A DNA stretch of 64,000 nucleotides from Scatophagus argus. Lineage: Eukaryota; Chordata; Actinopteri; Scatophagidae. Shown here piece after piece: positions 12,795 to 29,200 of the stretch. The stretch covers positions 18,410,001-18,474,000 of the forward strand of contig NC_058501.1 of assembly GCF_020382885.2 (NCBI RefSeq), written 5' to 3'. The first letter of the stretch is position 1; every line of letters starts with the position of its first letter. Below the pieces are notes generated by a model. It did no database searches. It worked only from the letters and a program-made list of their open reading frames with translations, and was not told the DNA's origin. The translations under genes and the position numbers were made by a program.

Positions 12795-15700
12795 GTTGGT
12801 CTCCCTTTCTCATATCTCTCGCTGCGTATATCTTAAGAAAATTTGACTGATGTTATCAGCATAACTGTCATCAAGACTGACGTAAGAGCATGTGATGTTT
12901 ATTTGTGCAACAGGACTGGCTGTACCCTCTAGTGTTAACAGCAGAAGAACAGTCTCTGTCTCTTAGTGTTGCCTTCTACCTTTCTTTGTGTTTGGCTTTG
13001 CCTGCAGCCTGAGGCTGTTCTTCATGCACAGAAACCTCCCCTTTTTTTTACCTTCCTTCATGATGATCTGCCAATTTTGCAGGAATGCAAGTGTTTGAGG
13101 ACAGACTGAGGGGAAAGAAAGGGGATTTTCCCTAGTTATCCTGTCTTTCCCCTGGACTCCCCTCTGCCATTTCCATTTCTTCCTCATTCTTCTACTGCTC
13201 CACCCTGATCCCCCGCTCACTCCATTTCCACCCTTCCTCTTATCTTTGCTGGATCTCTGTTTTAGTCACTCTGAAATCCTTTACAGGAAGCTGCAGCTCG
13301 ATTCTGCCATCTCTGCTCGGCCTTTAAAGGCCTCAGTGTGTAAGGTAATATCTTAAACTCCGTAAATGAGTGGAGAGGATAAGACCATATGAGTTTCATT
13401 AGTGCTATATGTGGTCAAAATTGTAGTATAGCTGTGTTTAACAATTAATACTGATTCTAGGAAGTTCAAAGAGCAAACTCTTTACAGGGGAATGTGATTG
13501 TGCGTGTGTGTGTGTGTGTTTTGTCCGTAAGTGTGTGTGCGTGAGTCATCAGATTCAGGGAAACAGGAGCTGAAGGGAGGAACACTGGCATTGACACACT
13601 GAAGGAATTCCACAAAGACACTCTCCCACTGATAGACTATGTTTTATAGTTTTTACTGGAAGCTCTAGAGTACACACACACACGCGCATGCATGCACACA
13701 TACACATGCAATAGTAATACAGCAAAAGTGAAACTTGGAGAAACTATCTGTTCCTGATTGTCATATTTATTGTGTAACTTGAATAAAAGCTAAAAAAGCC
13801 CAGGTTAACAGATTTCCCTTTATGATTCACCTATTGCATTGCTTAAGCTACACAGCAGGTTGTCATTGACTTGTTGGCCAGAGCTGACATAATTATCAAC
13901 AGGATGATGTAGGCTGACCTCACCCAGTGAAATATCCTACATTGCTCAAGTGGTTTCATTCATTTCTATATAGCTTCATCCAGGCAAGCACCCAGTGAAG
14001 TATGTCTAAATTTTTGTTTTTCCTGTCCTTAGGGACTGCTTGCCTTTCAGAACAGGTTCTTCCTCATGCTGAATTAATGATGCAGTCTTATGCCAGGTTT
14101 GCTGCTGTTGTGGTGTTTGCTCTGTGACATATGGTGCAAAGGTCTTAACAGTCAGCCACTTGGATTTGATTGTTAACAACTGATTTTGGCGTTGTGTGTG
14201 CACGTGTTTGTGTGCAAGTGCAGACAAGCACGTAATGCTTGGGCCTGCATCTCATGCTGTGATATGTAATAATGATAATAATGTTTTAGCAGACATAGTT
14301 TCTTGTCTGTTTAGTTTAGGCGTTGGCCCTTTCTTATGGGCACTGTTTCATTGTCTCTGACCTTGAACCTGTAGAACAGGTTAGAGACAAAAGGAGACGT
14401 TTATTAGAAAAAAAAAAATGACATTGTTCTTCCAGCCTCATTCACGAGAATGTGGTGATTTTAAGATTTTGTCAATTTGTACCATGCCACATTTCTTGAC
14501 TTCCATCATGGATCTAATGTCTGTCTTTCTGTCTGTCTGACAGCAGAAATCTTAAAAATGTGTAAATTATGCTGATTCACTATCAGGTAGAGCCTTCGAG
14601 GTCATTCCACCCTCACGCCTGTATGGTAACTGAGCAGCTACAGCCAGTAGCTAGTTGTCTTAATTTATCATACAGATTGGAATCAGTGGGGAACAATTAG
14701 CATGGCTCTGTCCAGAGGTTACAAAATCCAGCACGGAACCTGGAAATACTCCAGCAAATGGCCCCTGTAAAATGGTGAATTGTTTTTGTACCCGTGTGTG
14801 TGTGTAGGTTGGGGGGGGGGTTCTTTTGTGGCTATGGACCTGAATGCACTGTTTTTTTTTTAACTGTAAGTTTTGCTCTCATCCTCCTCCTTAGACCCCC
14901 CTTCATCTGGCAGTGATAACCCAGCAGGCAAAAATGGTGGAGACTTTGGTGAGAGAGGGGGCCAACCCCGCTGTCATGGACCGTAACGGCCAAACGGCGA
15001 TTCACCTCTGCTGCGAATACAACCAGCCTGACTGTCTGTCTATTGTTCTGTCTTGCTTGTCATCCCTCACATGTCTGGAGATCAGAAACTATCAAGGTAA
15101 GTTGTCGTATACTGAGGAAGTTCCTTGGTATAGATTGAATGGAAATGTTCTTGACAAAGAAAGATCTAGGATGACTCATTATTTCAGGTCATTAAGTTAT
15201 TTAATCTGACAAAGCTTTGTGATTGTCAGTAACCATTTCCTCCTCAGTGATTTCCCTGTGATTAATTTAATGAATACATCTAAAGTCATTCGGATTTAGT
15301 AAACACACAAAAATCAAGTTTTGGGCAACATTATCAGCTGTCTTTTTCTTTGTTTTCCTTGTGTTTGTGACCCAGTTTGCATTTACATCTAGTGCAGACA
15401 CTTACTAAAGTTTAACTTAGAATGCATGTACAAACAGTAAAATGGTTTAACAAGTGAACTACCATCATTGTTTTAACCAGACCATTCAGAGTGCTATAAC
15501 AAAATTAATTGCAAAAAGATTATGATGATACTTCCTCCATGCAACAACCACATTGACTACCTTCCCAGTGTTTTTGTGCATAATAGTGTGTTTGGGGGGA
15601 TGTGAGAATGTGAACCCTTGTTCAGGTAGGTTGGTTGTTTTGGTTGTGTGGGTGGGCAGAGAAGAGGACATGTCCTTCCTCTGTGGTCTGGTGTAGTGTC

Positions 15701-16047
15701 ACATCTCAGATTTCCATAGCATGCCTGTCATGTCACAGCATAAGAGGCATTTAATGCTGTGAAAGTAACAAGTGTGGGTACAGCAGAAAGCCCTCAGAAT
15801 ACACATAGGCTCCTCTGTTGACAATATTATCTTAGAGGGGCTGAGTTTGTATGCTGGGATCAGATCTAATACCATTACAGCTCCATCAAATGCAAATTTA
15901 GCTATTATAATTTTAATGTTATAGATTAGAGAAGTCACATCCAGGCAAGACTAAGTGAAAGGGGGAAAAAACTCTTATATCTCATCAATTCCCACATCTC
16001 TTCTCAGGTTCACTGCACTGGTTTCCAGTGTGTGATATATAGATAGG

Positions 16048-16091
<44 letters not shown>

Positions 16092-17973
16092 ACTATGATT
16101 TCATTTTTTAATTGCTATGAAATGGTATGAGAATATCAATGTGTGTTTCAGTTCTTTTTTGGTTAATTTACTTCTCATGTAACGTCCTTCAAATTGTAAG
16201 GAAAGTAATTTTCCGTTATGTATAATATGTGCTATATACTGTCTTGCTGTGCCTTTGATAATATATACTGTGTGAGAAGGTCCTATATTGTTTGTACAAA
16301 CAGGTTGGCGTGTGTTTGCATTCGTTCCATGTAAAACTCAGGATCTTCTTTGTCCCTCTTCTCAGGTTTGAGTCCTCTCCATCTAGCTGTGCTGCGTGGT
16401 CACAAAGACTTGGCCAGAATGCTGCTGGATGCAGGAGCTAACATCAATGCTATGGTCAGTCCCTGTGTACTGACTCAGCACTGACTAAGTTTCATAACAT
16501 CACAAGTTTTACATTTACTGTCTGTTCATCCTCTCAACTTTTCCCATGGTACTTTTTTTTCTCTATTAAGGATATCAAAAGTGGCCAGAGTCCTCTCATG
16601 CATGCGGTGGAGAGCAATAATGCAGACATGGTCCACTTCCTCATTGAGGTAATGAGGGTGTATGTGCAGGGAGGAAGGAGGGGAGGAAAGTGTCGTGACT
16701 CAGCTCTGTTTGATAAATTTGGTTTTGTCTTTCCAACTCAAGCTGCATGATGAGTTTGTCATTTATTTTTAGGTTATAGATAAGACCTTCAAAGCACTGC
16801 AGCAAAGTATTTGTAGTATAGCATTATTATCAGAGCTGAGCAGATGTGTTGTTCATGGGCAGAATTTCTTTTTATGCATTTTCTCTACTTGATCTTGTTA
16901 CCCTCTCCATGGATCTATTATCTGCATCTACTCTGGCTGTCTTTATGAATCACATCTGTGGCATCTTCTTCTGTTTTTCTGCTACAGTGTGGCTGTGATG
17001 TCAACAGCCAGTCATACAGTGGGAATACAGCCCTGCACAGCGCCTGCGGCCGAGGTCAGGTGGACACGGTGCGGCTGCTCCTGAAGAGTGGAGCTGACAG
17101 CAGCCTCAAGAACTACCATAATGACACCCCTGTGATGGTGGCCAAGAACCAAAAAGTGAGCATAGAGATGACAGAGAAAGAAAATATGCATTATAAAATG
17201 GATGTTGCTGAAATTCCACTTAAATTGTACTGTTTTTGTTTTTTGGGGTTTTTTTTTTTAGCTATTTTTGTGGTTGTAAGTTGCTGATTCAGGACAATTC
17301 AGATAGTATCAGAAGAACAAAAAAAAGATTGCGAATGAATTCCTTGTGACTATTAAAACTTTCAGTCACTTGCTGTAATTTTATAATGGAAAATCCCATT
17401 CATTTACTTCGTCAGTTACGTCAGAAAAAATGTAAACAGTTGCAAAATCTACTTGACTCAGCTCTGCTTTGGATAGTATGAACAAATGGTTGGAGGGACA
17501 AATAGAAAGTAAATGTGTGCATTCTCCCCTCTAGAGGTCATGCCTGGTTGGTGCAGTGTTTTCTCCACCAAGATTATACTCTTGTGGTTCAGGAGTTGTT
17601 GTTTTTTCCGATTCCTGTGGCACAGTTCTTGTAGACAAAGTTGTAACAGACTGTAAATATTTCGCAGATAGCAGATGTGTTACGAGGAAGAGGCTCCAAT
17701 CAGATAAAAGTTCAAGATCAGCACTGTGTGTCTGTCTCACCTCATGGGAGCAACTTGACAGAAAATGGTGAGAAAATGCACACAAGTACGCACTCAAATA
17801 CACACAATTACTAAAATCACAGTGTGTCATTTGTACTTTTTGCCTCCCCTTTAGGGTCCTCATCTCCCAGCCACAGCCGTGGATGTTCACCTTTGACTAC
17901 ACCACACGCCCCTCTTCACAACACCTCCCAACCTCCAAAGACTCCATCTGCGCTTGTATTGCCATTTTCCTAG
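541..17973 (+). CDS. bcl3: B-cell lymphoma 3 protein (BCL3), atypical nuclear I-kappa-B
   Basis: Nine coding exons: 541-1078, 1736-1856, 9960-10068, 14895-15096, 16366-16454, 16571-16648, 16988-17155, 17668-17767, 17855-17973. The frame is continuous, giving 507 residues (human is 454). BCL3 is a nuclear I-kappa-B protein that binds p50/p52 homodimers on kappa-B DNA and acts as co-activator or co-repressor. The product starts MPR, like human, followed by a conserved LDLRT and by basic clusters RKRP and FRKRF (about residues 81-100, candidate nuclear signal). Seven ankyrin repeats run from about residue 213 (DEDGDTALHIAV) to 445 ([10 protein letters not shown]), including the family string [10 protein letters not shown] and [10 protein letters not shown] Ser/Pro-rich tail of about 60 residues follows. 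ATGs at 553 and 559 are in-frame alternatives; 541 is preferred because of the MPR match. Intron 2 is about 8 kb and repeat-rich. Identification is from recall of human BCL3, without a database search. Confidence 0.95.
4058..4394 (+). mobile_element. L2-type LINE 3' tail fragment
   Basis: This stretch of bcl3 intron 2 carries the text typical of a very abundant fish repeat. It has a GACTGGTCACCAGTCAATCG block, an internal CA run (4186-4210), an ACTATGGGAGGAAGCTGGAG block, a GGAGAAAACCCATG block, and an ending of the type CTTGCTGTGAGACGACAGTA. I recall this as the 3' end of an L2/Maui-like LINE. It is diverged and has no coding capacity. Confidence 0.65.
5725..5767 (+). repeat. CT microsatellite
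   Basis: A perfect CT run in bcl3 intron 2 inside a wider pyrimidine-rich tract from about 5600. Open frames through it give serine-leucine runs and are artefacts. Similar runs lie at 7160-7231 and 12761-12796. Confidence 0.9.
5955..6120. repeat. Teleost TTAGC-rich interspersed repeat, copy 1
   Basis: Text of the type ATGCTAACAACAGCCATGGT, ATGTTTAGCATCAG and TTAGCCATGTTAAC matches a short interspersed repeat very common in fish introns. Related copies are at about 45020-45170, 53580-53730 and 55740-56370. The class of the element is unknown to me. Confidence 0.5.
6130..6560. repeat. Degenerate fish interspersed repeat in bcl3 intron 2
   Basis: Contains the common fish motif of a GTGCCTTTCCCAAGGACATC block followed by AACCTGATCTACCCTCCTGA, heavily diverged. 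A related motif (GGGCCTTGCTCAAGAGCACC) recurs at 7640-7770. No coding capacity and no clear ends. Confidence 0.4.
7160..7231 (+). repeat. CT/CA microsatellite
   Basis: Imperfect CT run that passes into a short CA run at 7217-7230. It lies in bcl3 intron 2. Confidence 0.85.
7600..7770. repeat. Second diverged copy of the TTGCTCAAG-type repeat
   Basis: The stretch around 7660-7690 has the TTGCTCAAGAGCACCTCAGT signature of the same family as 6130-6560. The 102-codon minus-strand frame across it is chance translation of repeat DNA. Confidence 0.4.
9200..9620. repeat. Teleost AGCTAAGCTAAC-type interspersed repeat
   Basis: Carries the motif AAGCTAAGCTAACTGGCTGC and the downstream text around CTTCTTATCTTGG, which is typical of an abundant fish intron repeat. 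A run of 14 T (9398-9411) meets a run of 15 A (9412-9426) within it, giving a perfect A/T palindrome. Confidence 0.5.
12552..12578 (+). repeat. GT microsatellite in bcl3 intron 3
   Basis: Perfect GT run followed by GCGCACACA. It lies just upstream of the kappa-B site cluster. Confidence 0.85.
12722..12731 (+). promoter_or_regulatory. Consensus kappa-B site in bcl3 intron 3
   Basis: GGGACTTTCC, identical to the classical Ig-kappa/HIV kappa-B decamer. Mammalian BCL3 is known to be NF-kB-inducible through intronic elements, so a kappa-B site in an intron of this gene is plausible autoregulation. A second match lies 400 bp downstream. Binding is inferred. Confidence 0.5.
12878..12885 (+). promoter_or_regulatory. 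ATF/CREB-like site
   Basis: TGACGTAA between the two kappa-B sites of bcl3 intron 3. It matches the ATF/CRE-type consensus. A single 8-mer is weak evidence alone; the clustering is what makes it worth noting. Confidence 0.3.
13122..13131 (+). promoter_or_regulatory. Second kappa-B consensus site
   Basis: GGGATTTTCC fits the GGGRNWYYCC consensus, on the same strand as the first site 400 bp away. Confidence 0.45.
13542..13548 (+). promoter_or_regulatory. AP-1 site
   Basis: TGAGTCA, a perfect AP-1 heptamer, downstream of the two kappa-B sites. It completes a site cluster of about 0.8 kb in bcl3 intron 3. Confidence 0.35.
16041..16090 (+). repeat. GATA tetranucleotide microsatellite
   Basis: About twelve GATA units with one early GGTA interruption, in bcl3 intron 4. 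Confidence 0.95.
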
Positions 17974-18790
17974 CTCACGATATCATCCAGTGCGACTCGC
18001 AACTACCTCTGCGCAGCCAACTTACAGTGACTCGAGTGCTGAAAAGAACACAGAGAGGACATCAAGCCAATGAGATGACAGACCAACGAAAAACAGAACC
18101 TGAAATTAGGCTTCCTTAGAAGCTGGCCTTCTTTTCCTGGATCCCACAATTCCATCACAAACACCAGTAATAGTTGGTGTCCCCCCCCGTGGGAGTTGCT
18201 GGGATGGTGATACTGGGACAAAAGTGCCAAAAACATGTCTGTTCATCCAGTGGCTGCTGTGGGCACTTCCCCAATGGATGGTAGCAAACTGTTGACCTTA
18301 CAAGCTGCTGCAGTGTTGAATCGGATTTCTCTACATGGACCAGAAATGTGCCACTTCATACAAGCAAGAGAGAGCCTAAAGAACTGTTTTGAGACTGCCT
18401 AGAGATGTCAGTAGATGATGGACCAAAGCTCATTGAAGTTCACTTTTTAAAGTATTTTGGTCTTTACTTTTTGATAGAGGAAAGTAGAGACATGAAATGA
18501 AGGGATAGAGAGAGGGGGATTACATACAGCAAATGTCCCCAAAAGGACTTGAACCGTAAATGTATTGATAACCTTATTCTTTGAAAAATTGTATCCATTT
18601 TGGTTACTGTAAGGTTTGACAATGTAACTGCACCTGCTTAACATTACTGTCAAATGCCCTCTTTCTGCTATTTTAATAACCTATCCACAGTGCGTTTAAG
18701 GTCTGTTTGTTTGCATATGTGTATTGTTTTATCACTGTCCAAAGATGTAGATATTTTTTTATATAAAATCTGATTAACAGATTGTAACGT
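17974..18790 (+). other. bcl3 3' UTR region
   Basis: Follows the bcl3 stop codon. No coding exon is visible and no canonical AATAAA was found before the ddx6 promoter, so the cleavage site is not placed. The short open frames here are not supported by anything else. Confidence 0.5.
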
Positions 18791-18851
18791 TTGGCTTGTT
18801 TTTGTCAGCGTGTCTCACAGTAGCCTGTGTGAATTTGAAAGAAGAGTTGTG

Positions 18852-18960
18852 ATTGGTCAGTGGGAGGGTCTTTGGTGCAAACAACCAGCCCCAAAACGAA
18901 CGCGCGGCCATGTTGAATTTACGAAATTCTGAAAGGAGAGACAAAAGAGTGATAACTTAG
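18852..18960 (+). promoter_or_regulatory. ddx6 core promoter region
   Basis: An inverted CCAAT box (ATTGG, 18852-18856) is followed by a CG-containing stretch (ACGAACGCGCGGCCATG) with no TATA box. This fits a housekeeping promoter about 1.7 kb upstream of the ddx6 start codon. A non-coding first exon could end at a GTAGCA or GTAAAG donor near 19067-19090; the exact end is uncertain. Confidence 0.45.
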
Positions 18961-19953
18961 TGGATTTCTCGAAACAGCGAGTATTTACCAAACTTTACCT
19001 AATTGTCCATATAACGTTAAGCAACGACACAACGACAAAGTCTTTGGGTGGATGTAGCAAAGCGAAGGTAGCATCTTTCTCCGACTGGGTAAAGAATAAT
19101 TTCTCAAACTTATTGATTAAAAGTACCGTTTATGTTAACACATACTGGCTACGCTAACACTAGCATGCTAACTTAATCGTCTGAGCAGTTTAAATAAAAG
19201 TGTTGAAATAAGTGTGAACAGAAAGTGTTCGGAAATGTTTGTTTTGTGCACCTCGTTTCTTGATTGAATTTGAAACATGGCCTCTCTTACAAACACAATC
19301 GAGACCAAACGTTTTGTTAGCTTGTTAGCAGGAGAGTCGAAGCCACGTTGCTATGAATAAAGTTTTAACACTGCTGGCAGGCGTACTAATTGATTTCTAT
19401 TAAGATATCACCGCTTTCGGTCGGTGTGGACGAACTAATCATGAAAGGAGAGACACATGGGACAGTGATCCAATAGATGGCTTTACTCTTTTCACCAAGG
19501 TTGGACGTTCTGTGGCTAACTGGTTAGCTAACTTTGAATATTGTTTGGTCTGCCCTCTGATTTGATTTTATTTTCTTTAGCCTACAACTGTTGTTAAGTT
19601 TAGCATGATGTTAGCTTTTACCTGTGGCATCACAGCAAAGCCGCACTCGCAGTTATTAAATGCTATTATTTGTCAGTATTCGTTGTAGCTGTTGACTTAT
19701 ATAGTTTAACTTTTAAAACTAGTTGTGTAGTTGTTGTTGATGACATTTGATGGGTTTGCTAAACGTGGCTTTGTTTGTGTTCGAGTTAATCAAAGAGCCG
19801 TTGCTAATGCACACCTCTAAAGTGTATGTTCATGATCTCCAGTGGTTTTTGAGCAAAGTAAGTTTTGATTGCTCACTGTTGGGTGTACTGTTATTTTTGG
19901 TTCACTTGCTAACGTTTTAACATAACCACCCATGGTTGTTTTTTGCCTGTCAG

Positions 19954-20625
19954 GTAACCTGGATTTTCTGATAGAAGACTTTGCAGACTGCCATCTCAAC
20001 TTCTCCTGCAGAAGTAAAGGAAACTGTAGCAAGTTAATTGCAGACATTTACAGAGCGCTGTCCATATTGAAGAAAATAATTATCTTTGGAGCTAGTATTA
20101 AGCCTTAACAAGGACATCTGAAGACTTACGTCGTCAAAAGAATAAATCATAAGAATAGTCTGAGAGGTGACCGAGCAGGTCATATTTTGGGACTTGCTAT
20201 TTTGAATGTATAAACATAGCACTTGGATTTAACAAGCCAAGATACCCGAAGAACACAGAAAAAATTCTGGTCTGGATAGTCATTACAGCAAGGATGAGAG
20301 CACTCTGACAAACTTTAAAAGACGATAGGAGATTCTTTTGGTCACTTTTGATTTATTTATTCATATGAATGTTAATTTCTCCCTTTTTTGGAGAGTTGTC
20401 TTGTATATAGACAGAATTCACACGCAGACTTCTTCTTTTCAAGAGGTCTGAACGTCATATTGTGTACACATACATCCTTTAAAGAGGGACTCTACAAGAA
20501 AGTATTATTTTTTTTGTCAGCTTTTAAGATTTATTTTATTTTTTCATACGGGAGCATTAAGTGAAAAGGATCAGTGAAAAAGACACAAATATAACACATT
20601 CTGAAGGAAATTGTCAGTTGAACAC
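19954..20625 (+). other. ddx6 5' UTR in the first coding exon
   Basis: A pyrimidine tract and CAG end at 19953. From there to the start codon at 20626 no further intron is needed, so the exon probably carries about 670 nt of leader. Inferred from the splice consensus only. Confidence 0.4.
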
Positions 20626-24812
<4,187 letters not shown>

Positions 24813-27020
24813 GCGGACTGAATGAACGGTCAGTTGTTCAAACAGCTTAAAAAACAACCATGGTTGAATACAAGCCAGCTTTGTATAGTTGGGGTTTCTC
24901 TGCTCTTCTTGACACCTTGTCTTCACATTTCAAATTTCAGCTGTGTTTTTCTGACACTGAAAAGAGTATTGAGTTCCAGTTATTTACTTCACTGCCCAGC
25001 TTTATACTGCCATCCCAGAAATTGACTGGTATCCTTCCGGTCATGTTTTTTTAAACTTTCACTAGTATGCTGTAGATGTAAAAATACATTATTTGTAAAA
25101 TAGGTGAATGATTGCTATGATAGAATTTTAAAATACCCTAGTTAACATTGAGTTCATGTGTATATGAATCAGAGCAAATAAATTAGCTCCCGGAGTATTA
25201 AAATGCTGGAGACCTCTGAGCACTCCAACCTATGGGTTCTCAACTTAAGTCCCACTTCTGATAAAACAAAAAAAATCTAAGGGCCACTTCCCCAAATAAA
25301 TGATGGAAAAAAAAAAAGAAAGGATAAACTGCGCTGACAGGATTTCACTACTTTCAACATAGTGTACTTTCAGCTTAGCATTACTACCTGCTGTTATAAA
25401 TCCAGATTTAACCTACTCACGGTCATTTTTCATCACCACACATTTTGTAGATTTTTGCAAAGCAGGGTTGTCTTCAATATCATTTTTTTCTTTTTGAAAA
25501 CGGGTCCACCACCGGTGTCGCTGTATCCAAATGAATGTGGCTAGCTTAAAAATGGGGGAGGATTAAAATTAAAAATTTTAGCACATTTAGATATGAGAAT
25601 AACTAGTTTTGTAAATTACCAATTATCAAACCATTCAGTCTACCCCCTGCCTCTGTGGCACTGTAATTGGTGTTCTTCTGAGGTCCTCTAATTGAGCATG
25701 GCTGCTCTAGTTCGAAGGAGAGCAAATACTAGCAACCTGGCTAATGGATAATATCCTCTTTCATCAAGAAGATTTACCTAAGTATTACAGGATTTGAAGG
25801 TGAAGGTTCAACAGTTGTCCTCCTCGACCTGCATAACAGCAGTCAACGTAGATTTGGACTGAACTGATCAGTCCACACAGCCAGCTGTCTTGCTCTGCAG
25901 GTTGGCTAAAGCTGTGACTCGTTTACGTGGTGGTTATCAGAAATTCTGACTTGGCTTTTTTTGCTTGTTTGTCAGGAGAAACATGGCGCCTGGCATTCTT
26001 CGCACAATGTTGGCTACACATCACACAAGATTCCAAGTGAAGACTTATGATTCCAACTTTACCACCAGAATTGCCTATTTTACATTTCTTTTCCGTTCCA
26101 GTTTAGGTTTACAGCAATGTCCAGTTCTGTCTGTGCATAATTATACTAGTAAGCTGATATCTTCTCTACTGAAAACTGCCATTTTAATCAGTTTACCTTT
26201 CTGTCATGCTGCCAGAGATGGTCACTGTACATGTGTTTTGGACTATTAGTTAAGTGTGTCATTGAACTGAGCCGCTCTAGACAATAGATGAAAATTGTTA
26301 ACTTTCTTGTACTTTGCTGTGAGAATGAAAATGTGAAACCACAGGTAGATGTAAATCAAAGAGCAGTCTGGTGACTCTGACCCTACCATCCAGTCATTTG
26401 TTCTCTAGTTCTCATGAGCCTATCTCCTCTACCCTCAGTTTTCTTTGTCTGAATACCTTAGAACTTATAATGGTTATTTGTTACTGTCGCCATCTTGTCC
26501 ACTTGAACAGGATGATGACAGACAGGGCCATTTGCTGATTCCCTTGAATTTTGCCTTCATACTCCTGGGGTGTGCAATTTGTATCACCCAGTGAGATTTA
26601 CATGAACTGTCATTTCCATAGTCTGTCATTTATATCCCATTTCTGACATTTGGTCTGAACAGCTGAACCATTTGACCATTTCTGCATGTCTTTATGCATT
26701 AAGTGGTTAATTAGATATTTGCATTAGCGAGCAGGGGTACCTGATTGTGTGACCACTTGGTGTAGTTATTTTTTGAAGCTTTGGCCACATTAGTCTTGTT
26801 TGCCCACCAACCTAATTGCGGAGATTTGGGGATTCAGTTGTGTATTAATTCAATAGGGAACCAAAGTTGTAAGGAAAGGAAATACATCAGAGTATAAATG
26901 GCTTTAGAAAACAACTTGACCTCAATGTTTAAAAGAGCTGATAAACAGTGTTACTGACAATAAGAGTCTGCTTTTTGTATTTAAAAAGGTTTAACAAATA
27001 AAATATTTAAAGATGACTGT
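24813..27020 (+). other. ddx6 long 3' UTR with two poly(A) signals
   Basis: No coding exon was found. AATAAA occurs at 25177-25182 (proximal) and 26997-27002 (distal). DDX6 mRNAs are known for long 3' UTRs, so the distal site is plausible. The T/A-rich text up to about 28350 could be further UTR or intergenic. Confidence 0.5.
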
Positions 27021-28400
27021 TATGTCATTGATGCTTATACTGAAGTATAAAGCACAGATCCATTAAATCAGTATTATGAAATTTCTTTGATCCCTTTAAA
27101 GCCATAGTAACAGGCAGTATTTTCTCAGGTCTTTTCTCAGTAATTAACAAGACGGAACATCGGGGACTTATTTAACATCGTATTGAAACCGGTCAACTTG
27201 TTCATTCTCTTCTTGACATAGTTTCTGTGTCCCGCCTTCCCTACAAAGTGCCTTAGTTTAAGGTCAGACTTCTATACTTCCCAGGCTCTTGTCCCAAGTT
27301 TGTATAGTAGGTAAAATGGCACATAAACATTTCCTCATTATTTAATTCATTTGGAAAGGACTCTTACAGTCGAAAGGGATTTGTAGTCTTCCTTATTTGT
27401 CGTTCCAAACTATAAGTATGACCAGTGAGGACTGTTCTCGTTGGCTGAGTGCATTACAGCTGTGGACTTCTTGACTTCAGTGCAATGTTACAAAAGATAT
27501 TTATCTAAAATTTAAAACAAGCTGTGAATTTTCCTTTCTTTGTACTTTGACTGACCATTACACTGAGGCCAAGCACCAACAGGGAAGGGACCATTGTGTG
27601 GACTCTTCTAGTACCTGAAGTAGTTATTAAAACTGAATGTCTGATTTGAGTGCTCTTTTTTTTTTGATGATTTATTTCGGTTCCCTAATTATTTAGGCCC
27701 AGTGCAGGCAACACTTGTGCCAAAACATGTCATGTGATTCACAAATGAGAACATTTTCTGCATGGATTTGTAACCTGTGATCATTTGTCCCATCTCTGCA
27801 TTCTGGTGAAAGAAAAAGCTGTGACTTGATCAGATTCTTTGTTTAGTAGAAAGGCAGATGGCCAAGAATGTTCTGTTATGTCCGTCAATGCCAGCACCTC
27901 GGATGAATTAAAGTCCAAATGAAGAAATTGTCTTTTGTATGTGTGCACTTACTGAGCCATTGTTTTTCTAGGCTGTGATTGGATTAGAATTACTTGCTAT
28001 TTGGTGGACACTTTATGTTTCAGGTTAGTGAATGATTGGGATTTTCCACAGTATTCTTATCTAATTAACTTTATTATTCCTTAGAAAAGCAGGACCATAT
28101 TTGAAACCACAGTTCTTTTTTTGCCTTCAATTCCGTAATGCATCTTTTGCATAATATTCATCTTGCATTTTATGAATTAGACCATCTGTTAAATACAGTT
28201 AGTGTAAATTGCCGTTCTCATGATTAAAAATTCCGCAAACAAGCGCATGCATTTCTACATTAATTTATGAGACCTAATGCTTTACATTTATATAATTTTG
28301 TAAATGTAATCATACGCAACTTCCCTCGAAATAGGTGTACCCTTGGAATGTCATTCAGTAGAAGATTGAATGGAACGAGTGTTAAGCGAATGAATTCTGT
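27021..28400. other. ddx6-tomm40 intergenic stretch
   Basis: I see no gene, RNA gene or clear repeat here; the text is A/T-rich with no long open frame. Confidence 0.5.
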
Positions 28401-28403
28401 CAT

Positions 28404-28582
28404 ACGTCACAGGAGTGGGCTGTCCCAGTTGTAAATCCAGCCAATAGTGGTTGAATTTAGATGTACATTAGCCAATCCATGAATGAGTCACTGGGAAAGG
28501 GCGGGTACTTGTCAAACTACGGTCACGGACGTTGCCGTGAACTTTGCCGGTGTTGAACTACCCCTGGACACAAATCGTTAGC
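28404..28582 (+). promoter_or_regulatory. tomm40 promoter and non-coding exon 1
   Basis: A CRE-like ACGTCA (28404-28409), two CCAAT boxes (28441-28445 and 28472-28476) and a GC box GGGCGGG (28499-28505) sit in order. They precede a probable untranslated exon ending at 28582 before GTGAGT. This is a TATA-less housekeeping arrangement. The next exon starts at 29184 after CCCAG and carries the ATG. Confidence 0.6.
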
Positions 28583-28745
28583 GTGAGTAGCTAAACCATA
28601 ATATTGCATGGTTACTTTTATAATAAGAGAATAGTTGATAGTTTAAATTCTTCACCTGTCGTATTTCTAGTTACTGTGTCCTGCATATATAGACGAACAG
28701 ATCTCGTGGTCGGCTGCACATGGCTACCTAGCCACCCAGCTAACC

Positions 28746-28765
28746 AGCCAACCAACCAACCAACC
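28746..28765 (+). repeat. CCAA simple repeat
   Basis: A short run of CCAA units in tomm40 intron 1. Confidence 0.7.
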
Positions 28766-29200
28766 CTGCTAGCTTGTATTAGCCTTCACGGGTTAAATAT
28801 TGCTAGCGTATAGTTTCGCTGGCTAATCTATGTTAGTGTGGTCTGTGGCAAACTACAATATTCAGTTCTGTATTTCTCGTGGTTACCAGGTTGTATTGTT
28901 ATCTGTTACACTTGTGGAGAGTCTGACTAAACTGGGCCTTAGCTACAACCAGCCTGCTGTTATGCCACGATAGTAGGACAGGTTCTCACTGTAGCAAGCC
29001 AAGTTAATCGTAGCTGCATACAAATAAGTGAGCAGACGTTTCTCGAGCTAACTGAGCTCACACTCCCAAAAGACTCGCACCTTTTTCAGGCATTACCTTA
29101 ACAGCTGGCAGCCCGCAGAAGTGTAATTATATCATACTGATATAATTAATAAATTATTCATTCACTACCCGTCTCTTTCCCAGTCTGTTAGTCTCAGAGT

